A program made the position numbers and the translations under genes. A stretch of 64,000 nt of DNA from JBAZWE01 sp041658605. Lineage in GTDB: Bacteria > Actinomycetota > Thermoleophilia > BMS3ABIN01. The notes beneath the pieces were generated by a model, which was given only the letters and a program-made list of their open reading frames with translations, ran no database searches and was not told the DNA's origin. Positions within the stretch are counted from its first letter, which is position 1, and the number at the start of each line of letters is the position of its first letter. Positions 34,488 to 42,960 of this stretch are shown in pieces. The stretch lies in NCBI GenBank assembly GCA_041658605.1, contig JBAZZU010000004.1:1-64000 (forward strand). The letters run 5' to 3'.

Positions 34488-35507
34488 CTATTCCAGCAGT
34501 CCGCCCTCTACCAGCAGCTCGGCGATCTGAATGGCGTTGGTGGCGGCGCCCTTCCTCAGGTTGTCGCTTACCACCCACAGGTTCAGCGAGTTCTCCGCCG
34601 ATTCGTCGGCGCGGATCCTGCCGACGAAGACATCATCCATCCCCTCGGCTATCAGCGGCATCGGGTATTCGTTGTCAGCCGGGTTATCAACGAGCGTCAC
34701 TCCCGGAGCGGACAGCATCAACCGCCGCACTTCCTCGACGCTGATCGGTCTTGTGGTCCGGATGTTCACCGCTTCGCTGTGCGCGTTGTAAACCGGCACC
34801 CGCACGCACGTGGCGCTGACGCCTATTTCCGGGTCTCCGAATATCTTCCTGGTCTCGTTGCCCATCTTTACTTCCTCGTTGGTGTAACCGTTCTCATGGA
34901 AGTGTTCGATATGGGGGATTACATTGAAGGCAATCCGGTGCGGGTAGACATTGACCTCCACCTCACCCGATTCCAGTACTGCTTCTGACTGGTTGAAAAG
35001 TTCCTCGATGGCCTTGTTCCCGGTACCGGAGACGGACTGGAATGTCGTCACGACGATGCGCTCGATGCCGACGGCATCGTAGATTGGCTTCAGCGCTACC
35101 ACCATCTGGATGGTGGAGCAGTTGGGATTGGCGATAATGCCCTCGTGCCATTTGATGTCCTCCGGGTTCACCTCGGGCACTACCAGGGGCACGTTCGGCT
35201 CCTGGCGGAAAGCGCTTGAGTTGTCGATGGCAACTGCGCCGGACGCGACTGCCGCCGGAGCGAATTCCCTGCTGCGCGCGCCGCCTGCCGAGAACAATGC
35301 GATGTCGATCCCCTCGAAGCTGTCTTCGGTGAGCTCTTCCACCTCCAGCTCCTGATCGCCGAACGGCACAATCATGCCAGCTGAATCCGAAGAGGCCAGC
35401 GCCCGTATGCTGGCAGCGGGAAACCGCCGCTCGGAGAGCAGCTTGAGCATGACGCCGCCTACCGCGCCCGTGGCTCCTACTACCGCTATGTTGTATGAAT
35501 CAGTCAT
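34488..35507 (-). CDS. asd: Aspartate-semialdehyde dehydrogenase
   Basis: 339 aa. NADP site VGATGAVGGVMLKLL, catalytic Cys in IANPNCSTIQMV, then FQSVSGTGNKAI and the His region of VRVPVYNAHSEAV. It reduces aspartyl phosphate to the semialdehyde for lysine, threonine, methionine and diaminopimelate. lysC lies upstream on the same strand with a 157-base gap holding a dispersed repeat. Confidence 0.95.
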   Translation of the reverse strand: MTDSYNIAVVGATGAVGGVMLKLLSERRFPAASIRALASSDSAGMIVPFGDQELEVEELTEDSFEGIDIALFSAGGARSREFAPAAVASGAVAIDNSSAFRQEPNVPLVVPEVNPEDIKWHEGIIANPNCSTIQMVVALKPIYDAVGIERIVVTTFQSVSGTGNKAIEELFNQSEAVLESGEVEVNVYPHRIAFNVIPHIEHFHENGYTNEEVKMGNETRKIFGDPEIGVSATCVRVPVYNAHSEAVNIRTTRPISVEEVRRLMLSAPGVTLVDNPADNEYPMPLIAEGMDDVFVGRIRADESAENSLNLWVVSDNLRKGAATNAIQIAELLVEGGLLE

Positions 35508-35576
35508 AACCTGTCCATCATTTCATGGCTTTGAGTATTGTCTGTAGCCTGATTATCAGCCGGTGCCATTGAGTAT

Positions 35577-35661
35577 TGTCATGCTGAGGCGCGAAGCGCC
35601 GAAGCACCACCAGACCCTTCGCTTCGCTCAGGGTGACAATATCATGTGCTCAGGGTGACAG
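35577..35661. repeat. Dispersed palindromic repeat (GTCATGCTGAGGCGCGAAGCG type)
   Basis: TGTCATGCTGAGGCGCGAAG and CTTCGCTTCGCTCAGGGTGACA face each other around ~25 bases, giving a long stem; a second half-copy CTCAGGGTGACAG follows. Between lysC and asd. Same family as 13006 and 57185. Confidence 0.8.
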
Positions 35662-35664
35662 AAA

Positions 35665-36876
35665 TCATTGTTCCAGATTGAACGCCGCGTGCAGCGCCCG
35701 CACAGCCTTCTCTACCTGGTCGCGCTCTATCACACAGCTTACCTTGATCGAGGATGTGCTGATCATCTCGATATTTATGCTCTCGTCCGCCATCGTCTTG
35801 AACATCTTGGCGGCGACGCCGGGGTAGCTTTTCATGCCGGCGCCGATTATCGAGACCTTGCCCATCTGTTCTCCGATTATATAGGCCACGCCCAGCTCGT
35901 CACAGACTTTGTCCATCGCTTGCTGTGCCGCTGGCAGTTCGGCCTGCACTACCGTGAAGGATATGTCGGTGGTCCCCTGCTCACTGACGTTCTGGATGAT
36001 CATGTCCACGTTGACGTTGGCCTCGGCCAGGTCGCCGAAAACTGTGGCTGCCACACCGGGACGGTCCGGCAATCTCAACAGGGTGAGCTTTGACTCGTCG
36101 GTCGAATGGGCTATGGCGCTGACGACTGCTTTTTCCATGGTCTCATCTTCCTCTCTGACCCAGGTGCCGGGCTCGTCGGTAAAACTGCTTCGTACATGCA
36201 GCGGAACACCGTACTTTTGAGCATACTCCACCGAGCGCAGCATCAGGACTTCGGAACCGGTCGCCGCCATCTCCAGCATCTCCTGGTATGACACGGTTGC
36301 CAGCTTGCGCGCCGTTCCGACCACGCGCGGGTCGGCTGTATATACCCCATCCACGTCGGTGTAAATCTCGCACTCTTCCGCGCCCAGGGCGGCGGCGATG
36401 GCCACAGCGGTTGTATCGGAACCACCGCGTCCGAGCGTTGTGATATCCTCATCGACGGACACTCCCTGGAAGCCGGCGACGAGCACAATCTTACCACTGT
36501 CGAGTTCCTCGCTTAAGCGGCCGGTCTCGACCCCGGTGATGCGGGCCTTGGTGAAGACCGTGTTGGTCTGGATACCGGCCTGCCTGCCGCTGAGCGATAT
36601 GACCTCGTGCCCTGTCTCATGGATGGCCATGGCCAGCAGCGCCACGCTGATGCGCTCGCCGTTTGACAGCAGCATGTCCAGCTCGCGCTCGGGAGGGTTG
36701 GCGGAAATATCGTGTGCCATCTTCAACAGCTCGTCCGTTGAGTCGCCCATGGCGCTGACCACGGCTACTACCTGATAGCCCTCGTCCTGGGTCGAGCAGA
36801 TGCGCCGGGCCACGTTTTTGATGCGCTCTGTATCGCCGACGGACGAGCCGCCATATTTTTGAATGATTATTGGCAT
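35665..36876 (-). CDS. lysC: Aspartate kinase
   Basis: 403 aa. MPIIIQKYGGSSVGDTERI (KYGGSS nucleotide motif), GFQGVSVDEDITTLGRGGSDTTAVAIA, EIYTDVDGVYTADPR. Two ACT domains in the last ~150 residues give feedback control by lysine or threonine. First step of the aspartate pathway, with asd downstream. No clear ribosome site. Confidence 0.96.
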   Translation of the reverse strand: MPIIIQKYGGSSVGDTERIKNVARRICSTQDEGYQVVAVVSAMGDSTDELLKMAHDISANPPERELDMLLSNGERISVALLAMAIHETGHEVISLSGRQAGIQTNTVFTKARITGVETGRLSEELDSGKIVLVAGFQGVSVDEDITTLGRGGSDTTAVAIAAALGAEECEIYTDVDGVYTADPRVVGTARKLATVSYQEMLEMAATGSEVLMLRSVEYAQKYGVPLHVRSSFTDEPGTWVREEDETMEKAVVSAIAHSTDESKLTLLRLPDRPGVAATVFGDLAEANVNVDMIIQNVSEQGTTDISFTVVQAELPAAQQAMDKVCDELGVAYIIGEQMGKVSIIGAGMKSYPGVAAKMFKTMADESINIEMISTSSIKVSCVIERDQVEKAVRALHAAFNLEQ

Positions 36877-36955
36877 GATGTAGTTTCTATTATTAGCATC
36901 CTGCAGATTCTAAAACATTGAAGTCGCAGTCGCGAACCGAAACCGCACAATATAA

Positions 36956-36981
36956 CAAGGGCGGTCCGCGGACCGCCCTTG
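36956..36981. terminator. Bidirectional terminator between porB and lysC
   Basis: 26-base perfect palindrome CAAGGGCGGTCCG and its complement. It follows porB on the minus strand and precedes lysC. Confidence 0.65.
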
Positions 36982-37014
36982 GGTTCATTCAATTACTGAA
37001 TGGGTGGGTCCGCC

Positions 37015-37950
37015 CTAAACCAGGCACTCCTCTTTCTTCAGCAGCTCTTCCCACTTGCGGTCGATGTAGTCCTGGATGTCCGCAAGCACTTCCTCGCTGT
37101 TTTCCAGCTTGAAAAGGTGTGCGAAACGGCCCTGCTTCTTCAGCCAGTCCGCTACCGGCGTCTTCTTGTCGCCCTTCGGCTTGTAATTGATCTTGTATTT
37201 GCCGTTCTCCACTTCGTAAAGCGGCCAGTAACACGACTGCACTGCTTCCTTTGCCAGTGCGATCGTCTGGTCGCCGGGTGTTCTCCAGCCGCGGGGGCAG
37301 GGCGATATCACGTTCAGGAACGCCGGACCCGGTGTAGCGAAGGCTTTCTCCGCCTTGGTCATCAGGTCCTTGAAGTTGTGCGGCGAGGCCGTGGCGGCAT
37401 AGGGGATATCGTGCGCCACCAGTATCGCCGTAAGGTCCTTGCGGTTCTGCTGCTTGCCGGCTGACTCCTTGCCTACCGGGCTGGTGGTCGTCCATGCGCC
37501 TTGAGGCGTGGCGCTGGAACGCTGGAAGCCCGTGTTCATGTAGGCGCCGTTGTCGTAGCAGACGAAGACGAAGTTATGGCCGCGCTCGACCGCGCCGGAG
37601 AGCGACTGCAGGCCGATGTCGTATGTGCCACCGTCGCCGCCGAAGGCCACGAAATACATGTCTTCCTTGATCTTGCCCTGCTTCTTGAGCGAATTGTATG
37701 CCGTTTCGACACCGCTGATGGTGGCGCCGGCGTTCTCGAACGCCGAGTGGATCATGGAGTCTTTCCAGGCCGTATACGGGTAGATGGTCGTCGATACCTC
37801 GAGGCAGCCGGTAGACACGGCAACGACAGCCGGTCCCGGGCAGACGCTCATGACCTGGCGCACGTTGATCGGGGCGCCGCAGCCGGCGCAGAGCCTGTGT
37901 CCGCCGGTCAGACGCTCGGGCTTATTCGCTATTTCCTTTGGCTTCGCCAT
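37015..37950 (-). CDS. porB: Pyruvate/2-oxoacid:ferredoxin oxidoreductase beta subunit
   Basis: 311 aa. N-terminal LCAGCGAPINVRQV with two Cys of the proximal [4Fe-4S] cluster, GDGGTYDIGLQSLSGA (TPP GDG motif), CYDNGAYMNTGFQRS, and SPCPRGWRTPGDQTIA. Thiamine-dependent decarboxylation of a 2-oxoacid with reduction of ferredoxin. The order G-D-A-B and fit to pyruvate/2-ketoisovalerate enzymes favour POR. Last gene of the operon, six bases after porA. Confidence 0.93.
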   Translation of the reverse strand: MAKPKEIANKPERLTGGHRLCAGCGAPINVRQVMSVCPGPAVVAVSTGCLEVSTTIYPYTAWKDSMIHSAFENAGATISGVETAYNSLKKQGKIKEDMYFVAFGGDGGTYDIGLQSLSGAVERGHNFVFVCYDNGAYMNTGFQRSSATPQGAWTTTSPVGKESAGKQQNRKDLTAILVAHDIPYAATASPHNFKDLMTKAEKAFATPGPAFLNVISPCPRGWRTPGDQTIALAKEAVQSCYWPLYEVENGKYKINYKPKGDKKTPVADWLKKQGRFAHLFKLENSEEVLADIQDYIDRKWEELLKKEECLV

Positions 37951-37956
37951 ACTGGA

Positions 37957-39141
37957 TCACCCCTCCCTTACGTTAAGATAATGTCTTTGCTGCGCGACCG
38001 GTTCACCGGCGGCAGCCTTCTCGAGCATCTCCACTGCGCCTTCGATGTCGTCCGGGAAGAGATCCCGGCCGCCGAGGCCGTAGATGAAGTTGATGATCTG
38101 CGGATGCGCATCGGCTCCATACATGGCCGCGCTGATCTCGGTGAAGAGCGGTCCGCCCTGGGCTCCGAACGAGTCCGAACGGTCCATGACGCCGATGACC
38201 TTCGCTCCGGAGAGAGCCTCGCGGATCTGCTCCGTGGGAAACGGCCTGAAGGTGCGCACTTTGAGTACGCCGACCTTCTTGCCTTCGGTGCGCAGCTTTT
38301 TGACGACAGTCTTCACGTTTCCAGCGGCTGAACCGATTGCCACCAATACGATATCCGCGTCTTCAATCTCATGGGTCTTGAAGTGAGAATATTCGCGGCC
38401 GGTCAGCTCGCCGAACTCGCGGCCGACCTCCTCGATCACATCCATGGCGTTCTCCATGGCGCGGTTCTGGGTGACCTTGTGTTCGAAGTACCAGCCGCCG
38501 AGGCTGTCAAAGGCGCCGACAGTCACGGGTTTCTCCACGTTGAGCAGCGGGTTCACGGAGACGTAGTCACCGGCGAATTCCTTGACCTGCTCGTCGTCGA
38601 GCGTCTCGACCGGGCCGATGGCGCCGCTGATGATGAAACCGTCGATCATGGTCATCACCGGCAGCCGCACATCCATATGCTCGGCGATGCGGAATGCCTG
38701 GATGGCGTTGTCGTAGCCCTCCTGAGCGTCTTCGCCGTAGAGCTGGATCCAGCCGCAGTCGCGGCCGCCCATGGAATCAGAATGGTCGCAATGGATATTG
38801 ATGGGGCCAGAAAGCGCCCGGGTGATGACAGGCATCGTGATCGGCAGCCTCAGCGAGGCGGCGATGAAGAGCATCTCCCACATGAGCGCGAAGCCCTGTG
38901 AGGAAGTGGCGGTTATCGTGCGCGCGCCGGCAGCGGCCGAGCCGATCGCGGCGCTCATGGCGCTGTGCTCACTCTCGACCGCGATGTACTCGGTCACGAC
39001 ATCGCCGTTGGCCACATACTGGGCGTAGTTCTGCGCGATCTCGGTCTGTGGTGTTATCGGGTAGGCGGCCATGACGTCAGGCTCTACCTGCTTGAGAGCC
39101 AGGGCTATAGCGCCGTTTCCGGTGATTGCTTTACGGGCCAT
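37957..39141 (-). CDS. porA: 2-oxoacid:ferredoxin oxidoreductase alpha subunit
   Basis: 394 aa from ATG 39141 (GGAGG ten bases before; a longer frame from 39162 overlaps porD more). AYPITPQTEIAQNYAQYV, VESEHSAMSAAIGSAAAGARTITATSSQG are alpha-subunit hallmarks. The C-terminal part DSFGAQGGPLFTEI fits the domain that contacts CoA/pyruvate. Its ATG overlaps the porD stop (TAATG). Confidence 0.94.
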   Translation of the reverse strand: MARKAITGNGAIALALKQVEPDVMAAYPITPQTEIAQNYAQYVANGDVVTEYIAVESEHSAMSAAIGSAAAGARTITATSSQGFALMWEMLFIAASLRLPITMPVITRALSGPINIHCDHSDSMGGRDCGWIQLYGEDAQEGYDNAIQAFRIAEHMDVRLPVMTMIDGFIISGAIGPVETLDDEQVKEFAGDYVSVNPLLNVEKPVTVGAFDSLGGWYFEHKVTQNRAMENAMDVIEEVGREFGELTGREYSHFKTHEIEDADIVLVAIGSAAGNVKTVVKKLRTEGKKVGVLKVRTFRPFPTEQIREALSGAKVIGVMDRSDSFGAQGGPLFTEISAAMYGADAHPQIINFIYGLGGRDLFPDDIEGAVEMLEKAAAGEPVAQQRHYLNVREG

Positions 39142-39491
39142 TATTTTTCCTCCAGTTTGCATGCCTTGATCTCGTTCATCATCTCGATGGCGTCACGGGG
39201 GCAGACCTGGCCGCAGATGCCGCAGCCCTTGCAGTGCTCGAGGTCGAAGTCCACCATCTTGTCGTTTTCCACCCTTATGGAAGAGTCGGGGCAGGCGAAG
39301 TAACAGATCATACAGTCGTTGCACTTCTCCAGGTCACGGACCGGTCGCTCGGAGCGCCAGCCGCCTGTCTCGTAATCGTCGGCGTTGCCGGACTCGGGGA
39401 TGGTGGCTCCCATCTCATGCCTGCCAGGACCCCAGTTCTGGACATCGCTGATGTCCCACTTTTCCTTCTTCGTTTTTGCGGATTTGCTCAT
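39141..39491 (-). CDS. porD: 2-oxoacid:ferredoxin oxidoreductase delta (ferredoxin) subunit
   Basis: 116 aa. Two [4Fe-4S] motifs: CNDCMICYFACPDSS and CKGCGICGQVCPRDA. The unusual N-terminal 55 residues (KTKKEKWDISDVQNWGPGRHE) are common in PorD. Electrons pass from the beta-subunit cluster to ferredoxin through it. Overlaps the porG stop by four bases. Confidence 0.94.
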   Translation of the reverse strand: MSKSAKTKKEKWDISDVQNWGPGRHEMGATIPESGNADDYETGGWRSERPVRDLEKCNDCMICYFACPDSSIRVENDKMVDFDLEHCKGCGICGQVCPRDAIEMMNEIKACKLEEK

Positions 39492-40060
39492 TCGTCCGTC
39501 ACCTCCTCGTAGCCGCGCTTTACTGCTTCGAGGTTGGCGTTGACTACATCTTCATTGAATTTCTTGGATAGCGATGTCTGGACTTCCTCCAGGATACCCT
39601 CCAGCGAGAAAAGGCCGCTCACCTTGGCGAGCGCCCCGATCAGCGGCGTGTTGGGAATTGCCCGCTTGATCGTCTCCATGGCGATCTTGGTCGCCGGTAC
39701 CGTATAGACTTTTCTGCCCGCCATCTCTTTCCGGCCGGCCAGCTCGGAGCATGCGCCCTCGGAATTGACGATGACAATTGCGCCGTCGGCGGTGCCGGCG
39801 GTGACAGTCACTACGTCCAGCAGCGTCGGGTCCAGCACCAGGACATAATCCGGATGCTCGATAGCGCTGTAGATCTGGATGGGTTCGTCGGAAAGGCGGG
39901 TGAAGGCTACGATCGGCGCGCCTGCCCGTTCCGGGCCATATTCGGGGAATGCCTGGAAGTATTTGTCCTGGCTTAAAGCCACCTCGGCCACCATCTTGGC
40001 CGCGGTAACAGCCCCCTGGCCGCCCCGTGCGTGCCAGCGAATCTCGGTTACCTGCTGCAT
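39488..40060 (-). CDS. porG: 2-oxoacid:ferredoxin oxidoreductase gamma subunit
   Basis: 190 aa. EIRWHARGGQGAVTAAKMVAEVAL is the hallmark, followed by FPEYGPERAGAPIVAF and NTPLIGALAKVSG. First gene of the operon; AAGGAGG six bases before ATG. A terminator hairpin lies just upstream in its leader. Confidence 0.94.
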   Translation of the reverse strand: MQQVTEIRWHARGGQGAVTAAKMVAEVALSQDKYFQAFPEYGPERAGAPIVAFTRLSDEPIQIYSAIEHPDYVLVLDPTLLDVVTVTAGTADGAIVIVNSEGACSELAGRKEMAGRKVYTVPATKIAMETIKRAIPNTPLIGALAKVSGLFSLEGILEEVQTSLSKKFNEDVVNANLEAVKRGYEEVTDE

Positions 40061-40328
40061 TTCAACCTCCTTAAGGGGTCAAAAAGCCCGGCCGTGAAGC
40101 CGGGACGGTTGTGCGGATATGGCGCGCCTTGCTTATTTCCAGGGAACATCGCCCGATTTTTCAGAAGAAGCTCCGCTCGAGGCCGCCAATGCATCGCCGG
40201 TGAGCTTGTGAAATTACTCACCATCATTTGACCGGAACATTCTAGCAGGGATTTGCGGGGATTTGTAGCCGTACTTATGAATAAATCCGGAGATAAAGGT
40301 AATATAGAAGTCAGCGGGATACAGTTAA
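40061..40328 (-). promoter_or_regulatory. Structured leader of the por operon
   Basis: Minus strand: -35-like TTAACT (40323-40328), 16-base spacer, -10-like TATATT (40301-40306). A ~235-base leader without an ORF then carries a GGTGAG/CTCACC stem (40199-40222) and the terminator at 40081-40104, followed by AAGGAGG and porG. This order (promoter, structures, terminator, ribosome site) is that of an attenuator or riboswitch. I see no T-box or known aptamer core. Confidence 0.45.
40081..40104 (-). terminator. Leader terminator before porG
   Basis: On the minus strand CCCGGC-TTCACG-GCCGGG followed by CTTTTT: an intrinsic terminator 20 bases before the porG start, so transcripts must read through it to express the operon. 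Confidence 0.75.
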
Positions 40329-40353
40329 TACAAACAGGGGCGGCGATCCAAAC

Positions 40354-41055
40354 ATGCCCATAGTCCAGACAAAACACCTCAGCAAGACATATAAAACCGG
40401 TGGTGACATCGAGGTCCAGGCCCTGCGGGACATAAGCCTCGAAGTCGAGGCCGGTTCCTTCATCTCCATCATGGGCCCATCTGGTTCGGGGAAGAGCACG
40501 CTGCTCAACATGCTCGGCTGCCTCGACAAGCCCACATCCGGAGAAATATATATAGACGGCGCAGAGGTATCGAAGCTGGGCTCCGGCGAACTTACCCGCA
40601 TCCGGCGGGAGAAAGTCGGTTTCGTCTTTCAGAGTTTCAATCTGATCCCCACCCTGACCGCCCTGGAGAACACCATGCTGCCGTTACGATATAACCGCAG
40701 CCGTGACGCGAAGGCCATCGCCATCAGCGCCCTTGAACAGGTAGGCCTGGAAACGCGGATGGATTTCAGGTCGAATGAACTTTCGGGCGGGGAGCAGCAG
40801 CGGGTGGCAATCGCCCGGGCGCTTGTGCTCAAACCGGCGATCGTGCTCGCCGACGAGCCGACGGGCGAGCTTGATTCCAGGAACAGCGAGGCTATCATGA
40901 AGCTACTGCTCGATCTGAACAATGATACCTGTCAGACATGCCGCACATTCATCATCGTCACCCATGACCCCGGTGTCGCCGCCAAGACAGAGAAGACCAT
41001 CATGATGAACGACGGGATGCTTCAGGAAGTGGTAGTACAAAGAGCGAGCCTCTGA
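40354..41055 (+). CDS. ABC transporter ATP-binding protein, MacB/LolD type
   Basis: 233 aa. Walker A MGPSGSGKSTLLNML, Q-loop FVFQSFNLIPTLTALEN, signature LSGGEQQRVAIARAL, Walker B IVLADEPTGELDS, H-loop IIVTHDPGVA. The ELDS variant and length fit the LolD/MacB/FtsE-type ATPases working with FtsX-like permeases. No permease gene adjoins it, so it is an orphan here. Divergent from por; terminator directly after it. Confidence 0.92.
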   Translation: MPIVQTKHLSKTYKTGGDIEVQALRDISLEVEAGSFISIMGPSGSGKSTLLNMLGCLDKPTSGEIYIDGAEVSKLGSGELTRIRREKVGFVFQSFNLIPTLTALENTMLPLRYNRSRDAKAIAISALEQVGLETRMDFRSNELSGGEQQRVAIARALVLKPAIVLADEPTGELDSRNSEAIMKLLLDLNNDTCQTCRTFIIVTHDPGVAAKTEKTIMMNDGMLQEVVVQRASL

Positions 41056-41058
41056 TGC

Positions 41059-41089
41059 GGCCGTGAATCGATCGCACGGCCATTTTTTT
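41059..41089 (+). terminator. Intrinsic terminator after the ABC gene
   Basis: Stem GGCCGTG / CACGGCC with a nine-base loop, then a seven-T run at 41083-41089. It overlaps the last codons of the convergent gene. Confidence 0.9.
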
Positions 41090-42752
41090 ACAATCCCGGC
41101 GGAGGCCCGGGGAAATAATAAGTGCTGCCGCAAGCATCCAGACAGCTGGCGTAAAGGGTAGTTTTAAAAGAGCCGACGGTGACCGGCACCAGGTATCTGA
41201 TTATAAGGTCGCCCTGGGCGCCGGGCGGCAATTCTCCTATATTGATTGGTGCCGAGCTTGCCATTATTACTCCCGCCGTGGCCAGCGAGTCGAGTATCTG
41301 CGGGTCCATGGCGTCTGCATCTGAAGATGAGTTCGAAATGCGGTATTTCACAGAAAGTTCACGGTTAAGGTAATCGGTGTAGGTTGCCCAGAATGACATC
41401 TGTGACGACAGGCCGAGCGTCGGACGGGATGTCTGGAACTGCCAGCTGGCACTGGCGCTGTTGCCCGAAAGGTCGTCAACTGTCAGCGAAACTGTATGCA
41501 GCCCGTCTTCCAGAGCCCCCGGCTGATATGAGACGCTATTTGCGGTTATCGTGGCCCCGCTTGTGACATCCTGACCGTCTACTGTAAGCGTGACTCTGCC
41601 CGTATCGATTCCAGCCCGGTTATCTGAATAGCTGGCGCCGATCAACGGCGAGGAGCAGCCGGTCGCCGAACCGTTGGCCGGGTGGACCGGGGCGATGACC
41701 GGCGCAGTCGTATCGGGAACCTGTGCCATCATGATTCTGGTTGTATATGTACTGTTTTCCGTGCTGATCTCTTCCCAGACGACCTTCTCGCCGTCTACTC
41801 TTGGATATGCCTGAATACTTGGACCACCGGCCAGCATGCTTTCCGCGTCCGTCGTGAGGTCTTTCATATAGATATCATAGTCGTAGTAAGTGTCATCTGG
41901 GTTCGTATCGTTGCGGAAATCCATCCATACGGCCAGGTCGCCGCTCACGGCGGCGGATTCCTGGTACGGCGCATCGTCGGTTACCGGCAATTCGATACCA
42001 TCGTTAATATTCATCCAGCTGATGTCGTACTGCCCGCCATGACGGCTCTTCCAGACCACATTGTCGCCGCTGATGTCAGGCGCCACGTCATCGCCCGGAT
42101 TCGTGGTCAGTTGCCGCTCGAGTACGTTCGGGGTTGAGAGGTCCTTCATGTAGATGTCGTAGTTGCCGTTGCGATTATCCTGCCAGACGACCCGGTTGCC
42201 GTTATTACGCGGCTGCCATTGATCGTACGGAACGGCTGCGGGGGAAACGATTTCAATGACATTCGAGGGATTGGTCAGATCTCTTGCATAAATATTGTTC
42301 TGGCCGGAGGAGCCGTCGACATACACAACGGTATTGCCGCTGACTGAAAGGATTCCCTGGTTACCCGTACCGGTCACGAGCGGCGCCTCGGCCGCACCGC
42401 TGAAGAGGTTCTTCATCCGGATGTCCGAAAAGCCGGAGGTCCAGTCTTCCCAGATAACGTCCGTACCATTGGTCACGGGATTGAACTGCATGCCCGGGCT
42501 GTTCGTGACTATAGGTGTCCCAGGGCTGGAGAGATCATGGTAATAGATGTCCCAATTCGATGCGCCATCCATCAGCCTTTTCCAGGTGATGATGTTCCCA
42601 TGAACGTCAGGACGGCCCTGCCGGTTGGCGACACCGGAGGTGGTTGAGATAATACTGGAATCCGCCATCGCAAAGCTTAGATTTGCGCAAAGCGCAATCG
42701 TTATTAACAATATTCCTGAGACCAAGAAAAGCCGGAAACGTCTACTCTTCAT
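41088..42752 (-). CDS. Secreted TolB-like propeller protein with Ig-like and YADY C-terminal domains
   Basis: 554 aa. Signal peptide (RRFRLFLVSGILLITIALCANLSFA). Residues ~35-340 consist of about six repeats with VWEDWTSGFSDIRMKNL, VVYVDGSSGQNNIYARDL, VVWQDNRNGNYDIYMKDL, typical of TolB/DPP-type blades. Then an Ig-like repeat (SPLIGASYSDNRAGIDTGRV) of the kind repeated in the subtilase at 58650. The last ~100 residues open with FWATYTDYLNRELSV and end YYFPGPPPGL, matching the domain of three other secreted proteins here. AAGGGG lies six bases before ATG. No catalytic residues seen; likely binding or scaffold. Confidence 0.85.
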   Translation of the reverse strand: MKSRRFRLFLVSGILLITIALCANLSFAMADSSIISTTSGVANRQGRPDVHGNIITWKRLMDGASNWDIYYHDLSSPGTPIVTNSPGMQFNPVTNGTDVIWEDWTSGFSDIRMKNLFSGAAEAPLVTGTGNQGILSVSGNTVVYVDGSSGQNNIYARDLTNPSNVIEIVSPAAVPYDQWQPRNNGNRVVWQDNRNGNYDIYMKDLSTPNVLERQLTTNPGDDVAPDISGDNVVWKSRHGGQYDISWMNINDGIELPVTDDAPYQESAAVSGDLAVWMDFRNDTNPDDTYYDYDIYMKDLTTDAESMLAGGPSIQAYPRVDGEKVVWEEISTENSTYTTRIMMAQVPDTTAPVIAPVHPANGSATGCSSPLIGASYSDNRAGIDTGRVTLTVDGQDVTSGATITANSVSYQPGALEDGLHTVSLTVDDLSGNSASASWQFQTSRPTLGLSSQMSFWATYTDYLNRELSVKYRISNSSSDADAMDPQILDSLATAGVIMASSAPINIGELPPGAQGDLIIRYLVPVTVGSFKTTLYASCLDACGSTYYFPGPPPGL

Positions 42753-42960
42753 GTAACCCCTTAACCCATCCCCGTGAAAAAGACGGCACCTGGCAGGCAG
42801 GTCGCCTCACTTTTACCCTGTTATCATTCACCCGCCGGACCGTGATCCAGCAGCTTTAATGATTGATTAAGTGTACCGCAGGCGTGCGTTTGTGTAAACA
42901 AGCAAAAATGGTTATTAAGGTTGTCTCAGGGGATGAGAAAAGCAGAAGCGGAACAATCAG

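Noticed and set aside
40061..40328. T-box or known riboswitch before porG
   Set aside because: No T-box core, and no aptamer consensus I recognise; only a terminator and stems are supported.
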